Origin: Fidelibacterota bacterium
GTDB lineage: Bacteria > Fidelibacterota > Marinisomatia > SCGC-AAA003-L08 > TS1B11
DNA length: 43,007 nt
Direction of reading: 5' to 3'
Assembly: GCA_020346745.1 (NCBI GenBank)
Contig: CP070787.1
Span: 1,391,268 to 1,434,274 of the forward strand
Position numbers and translations under genes: made by a program. Shown here in pieces: positions 42,375 through 43,007 of this stretch. The notes under the pieces were generated by a model, which saw nothing but the letters and a program-made list of their open reading frames with translations, did no database searches and had not been told where the DNA came from. Within the stretch, counting starts at the first letter, position 1. Each line of letters opens with the position of its first letter.

Positions 42375-43007
42375 ATGAAACGGATATTGCAATTCGCTGT
42401 CATATTGCTCGTTCCCCTTCTCCTGTTCAGTCAGGAAACAGGTAAAATAGCGGGAACGGTGACGGACGAAGCCACAGGCCAACCGTTGGCCGGTGCCAAC
42501 GTGCTGGTTGAAGGCACTTCGTTCGGGGCAGCCACCGACGCTGAGGGTGGTTACATCATCCTCGGTGTCCCGGTAGGTGCCTATACCGTTCGGAGCGAGT
42601 TTATCGGCTACCGGCCTATGCGTATATCGAATGTACGTGTATCCAGCCGGTTGACCACCACAGCCGACTTCGCGCTCTCCTCGGAAGCGCTGGAGCTCGG
42701 TGTCGTGGACGTGGTGGCAGAGCGGCCGCTGATCAATCCCAGCGCCACCAATGCGCAGCGCGTCATCAGCTCTGATCAGATTGCCAACCTCGCTTCGCGT
42801 AATGTGTCCGATTTCTTCGACCTGCAAGCCGGGGTGAGCTTTCAGAGCAACCAGCTGCATGTCCGGGGCAGCCGTCCCGACGAGGTCGGCTTTGAAATAG
42901 AAGGCGCCTCTACGAGTTCGATTATTGGAGGTGAGGGTAATAATATCTTCCAGGCGGGCGGATTGGCGCCATCGCTGCAAAGCGGTGGTACTAACACCTT
43001 TAACTTG
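42375..43007 (+). CDS. TonB-dependent receptor, N-terminal part (partial)
   Basis: Open to the end of the window (211 residues seen). Signal peptide of about 19 residues (LLVPLLLFS), then a carboxypeptidase-regulatory-like beta domain (about 22-105; GKIAGTVTDEATGQPLAGANVLVEG), then the start of the plug region with VVAERPLINPS...QIANLASRNVSDFFDLQAGV and a GGxxVRG-like segment (LHVRGSRPDEVGFEIEGA). These proteins import siderophores, oligosaccharides or other large substrates with TonB energy; the substrate is unknown and no SusD partner is visible. The GGGAG ribosome binding site is five bases upstream. Confidence 0.88.
   Translation, partial: MKRILQFAVILLVPLLLFSQETGKIAGTVTDEATGQPLAGANVLVEGTSFGAATDAEGGYIILGVPVGAYTVRSEFIGYRPMRISNVRVSSRLTTTADFALSSEALELGVVDVVAERPLINPSATNAQRVISSDQIANLASRNVSDFFDLQAGVSFQSNQLHVRGSRPDEVGFEIEGASTSSIIGGEGNNIFQAGGLAPSLQSGGTNTFNL

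Noticed and set aside
42333-42980. 215-aa open frame on the minus strand
   Set aside because: Antisense to the TonB receptor, which has a signal peptide, ribosome binding site and recognised domains on the plus strand.
1-43007. tRNA, CRISPR, insertion sequence, phage or defence island
   Set aside because: No T-loop/anticodon patterns, repeat-spacer arrays, transposase, integrase or recognisable defence motifs were found by reading; short repeats present are isolated pairs.

Overview
The window (about 43 kb, moderately GC-rich) reads as ordinary chromosome of a Gram-negative bacterium, most likely from the Fibrobacterota-Chlorobiota-Bacteroidota (FCB) side of the tree. It resembles Neomarinimicrobiota/SAR406-like genomes, but this placement is an inference from gene families, not from a marker tree. 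The supporting signs are a TonB-dependent receptor with an N-terminal carboxypeptidase-regulatory-like domain, a PorV/DUF5723-like outer-membrane protein paired with a giant lipoprotein, LptG, a CNNM/GldE-like CBS protein, and a small protein resembling a Bacteroidota ribosomal protein. I see no tRNA, rRNA, CRISPR array, insertion sequence or phage gene.

Layout. 1-8.8 kb (+): the glmS 3' end, pgeF-like, uppP, a sodium/solute symporter, then the ATGA-coupled set holA / ECF sigma / zinc anti-sigma, a GAF-GGDEF diguanylate cyclase with a 65-aa basic protein 3 nt behind it, and metK behind a clear terminator. 8.9-13.4 kb (+): a 1013-aa beta-rich lipoprotein translationally coupled (GTGA) to a DUF5723-like barrel. 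13.4-17.8 kb: lptG (-), an NhaC-type antiporter with an extra exported N-terminal domain (+), and a convergent CNNM protein (-) whose stop lies inside the antiporter gene. 18.0-24.2 kb (+): murQ and anmK (cell-wall recycling), phosphomannomutase/phosphoglucomutase, a short-chain polyprenyl synthase, a phosphoglucose/phosphomannose isomerase, and a bifunctional-nuclease/UVR protein.

24.2-41.1 kb (-): nineteen genes in a row on the minus strand. Reading with transcription, they are ridA, a PflX-like radical SAM gene, P5C dehydrogenase, a COG2403 P-loop NTPase, carbamate kinase, sucC, sucD, ndk, a SPOR lipoprotein, a membrane protein, then the classical yceD-rpmF-plsX-fabH-fabD-fabG-acpP-fabF-rnc block. 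The COG2403-arcC-sucCD-ndk stretch is a tightly packed group of phosphoryl-transfer enzymes and is the most unusual metabolic arrangement here. 41.4-43.0 kb (+): a guanine-deaminase-like enzyme. A 460-bp control region follows, with a good sigma-70-type promoter, a CRP/FNR-like site and a possible 53-aa leader ORF, and leads into a TonB-dependent receptor cut by the window end.

Most of the window is housekeeping. I found no convincing defence system or other fully novel machine. The best leads are the phosphotransfer operon with the COG2403 protein, the lipoprotein-barrel pair, the leader of the TonB receptor, and direct or inverted repeats in the murQ/CNNM and pruA control regions.
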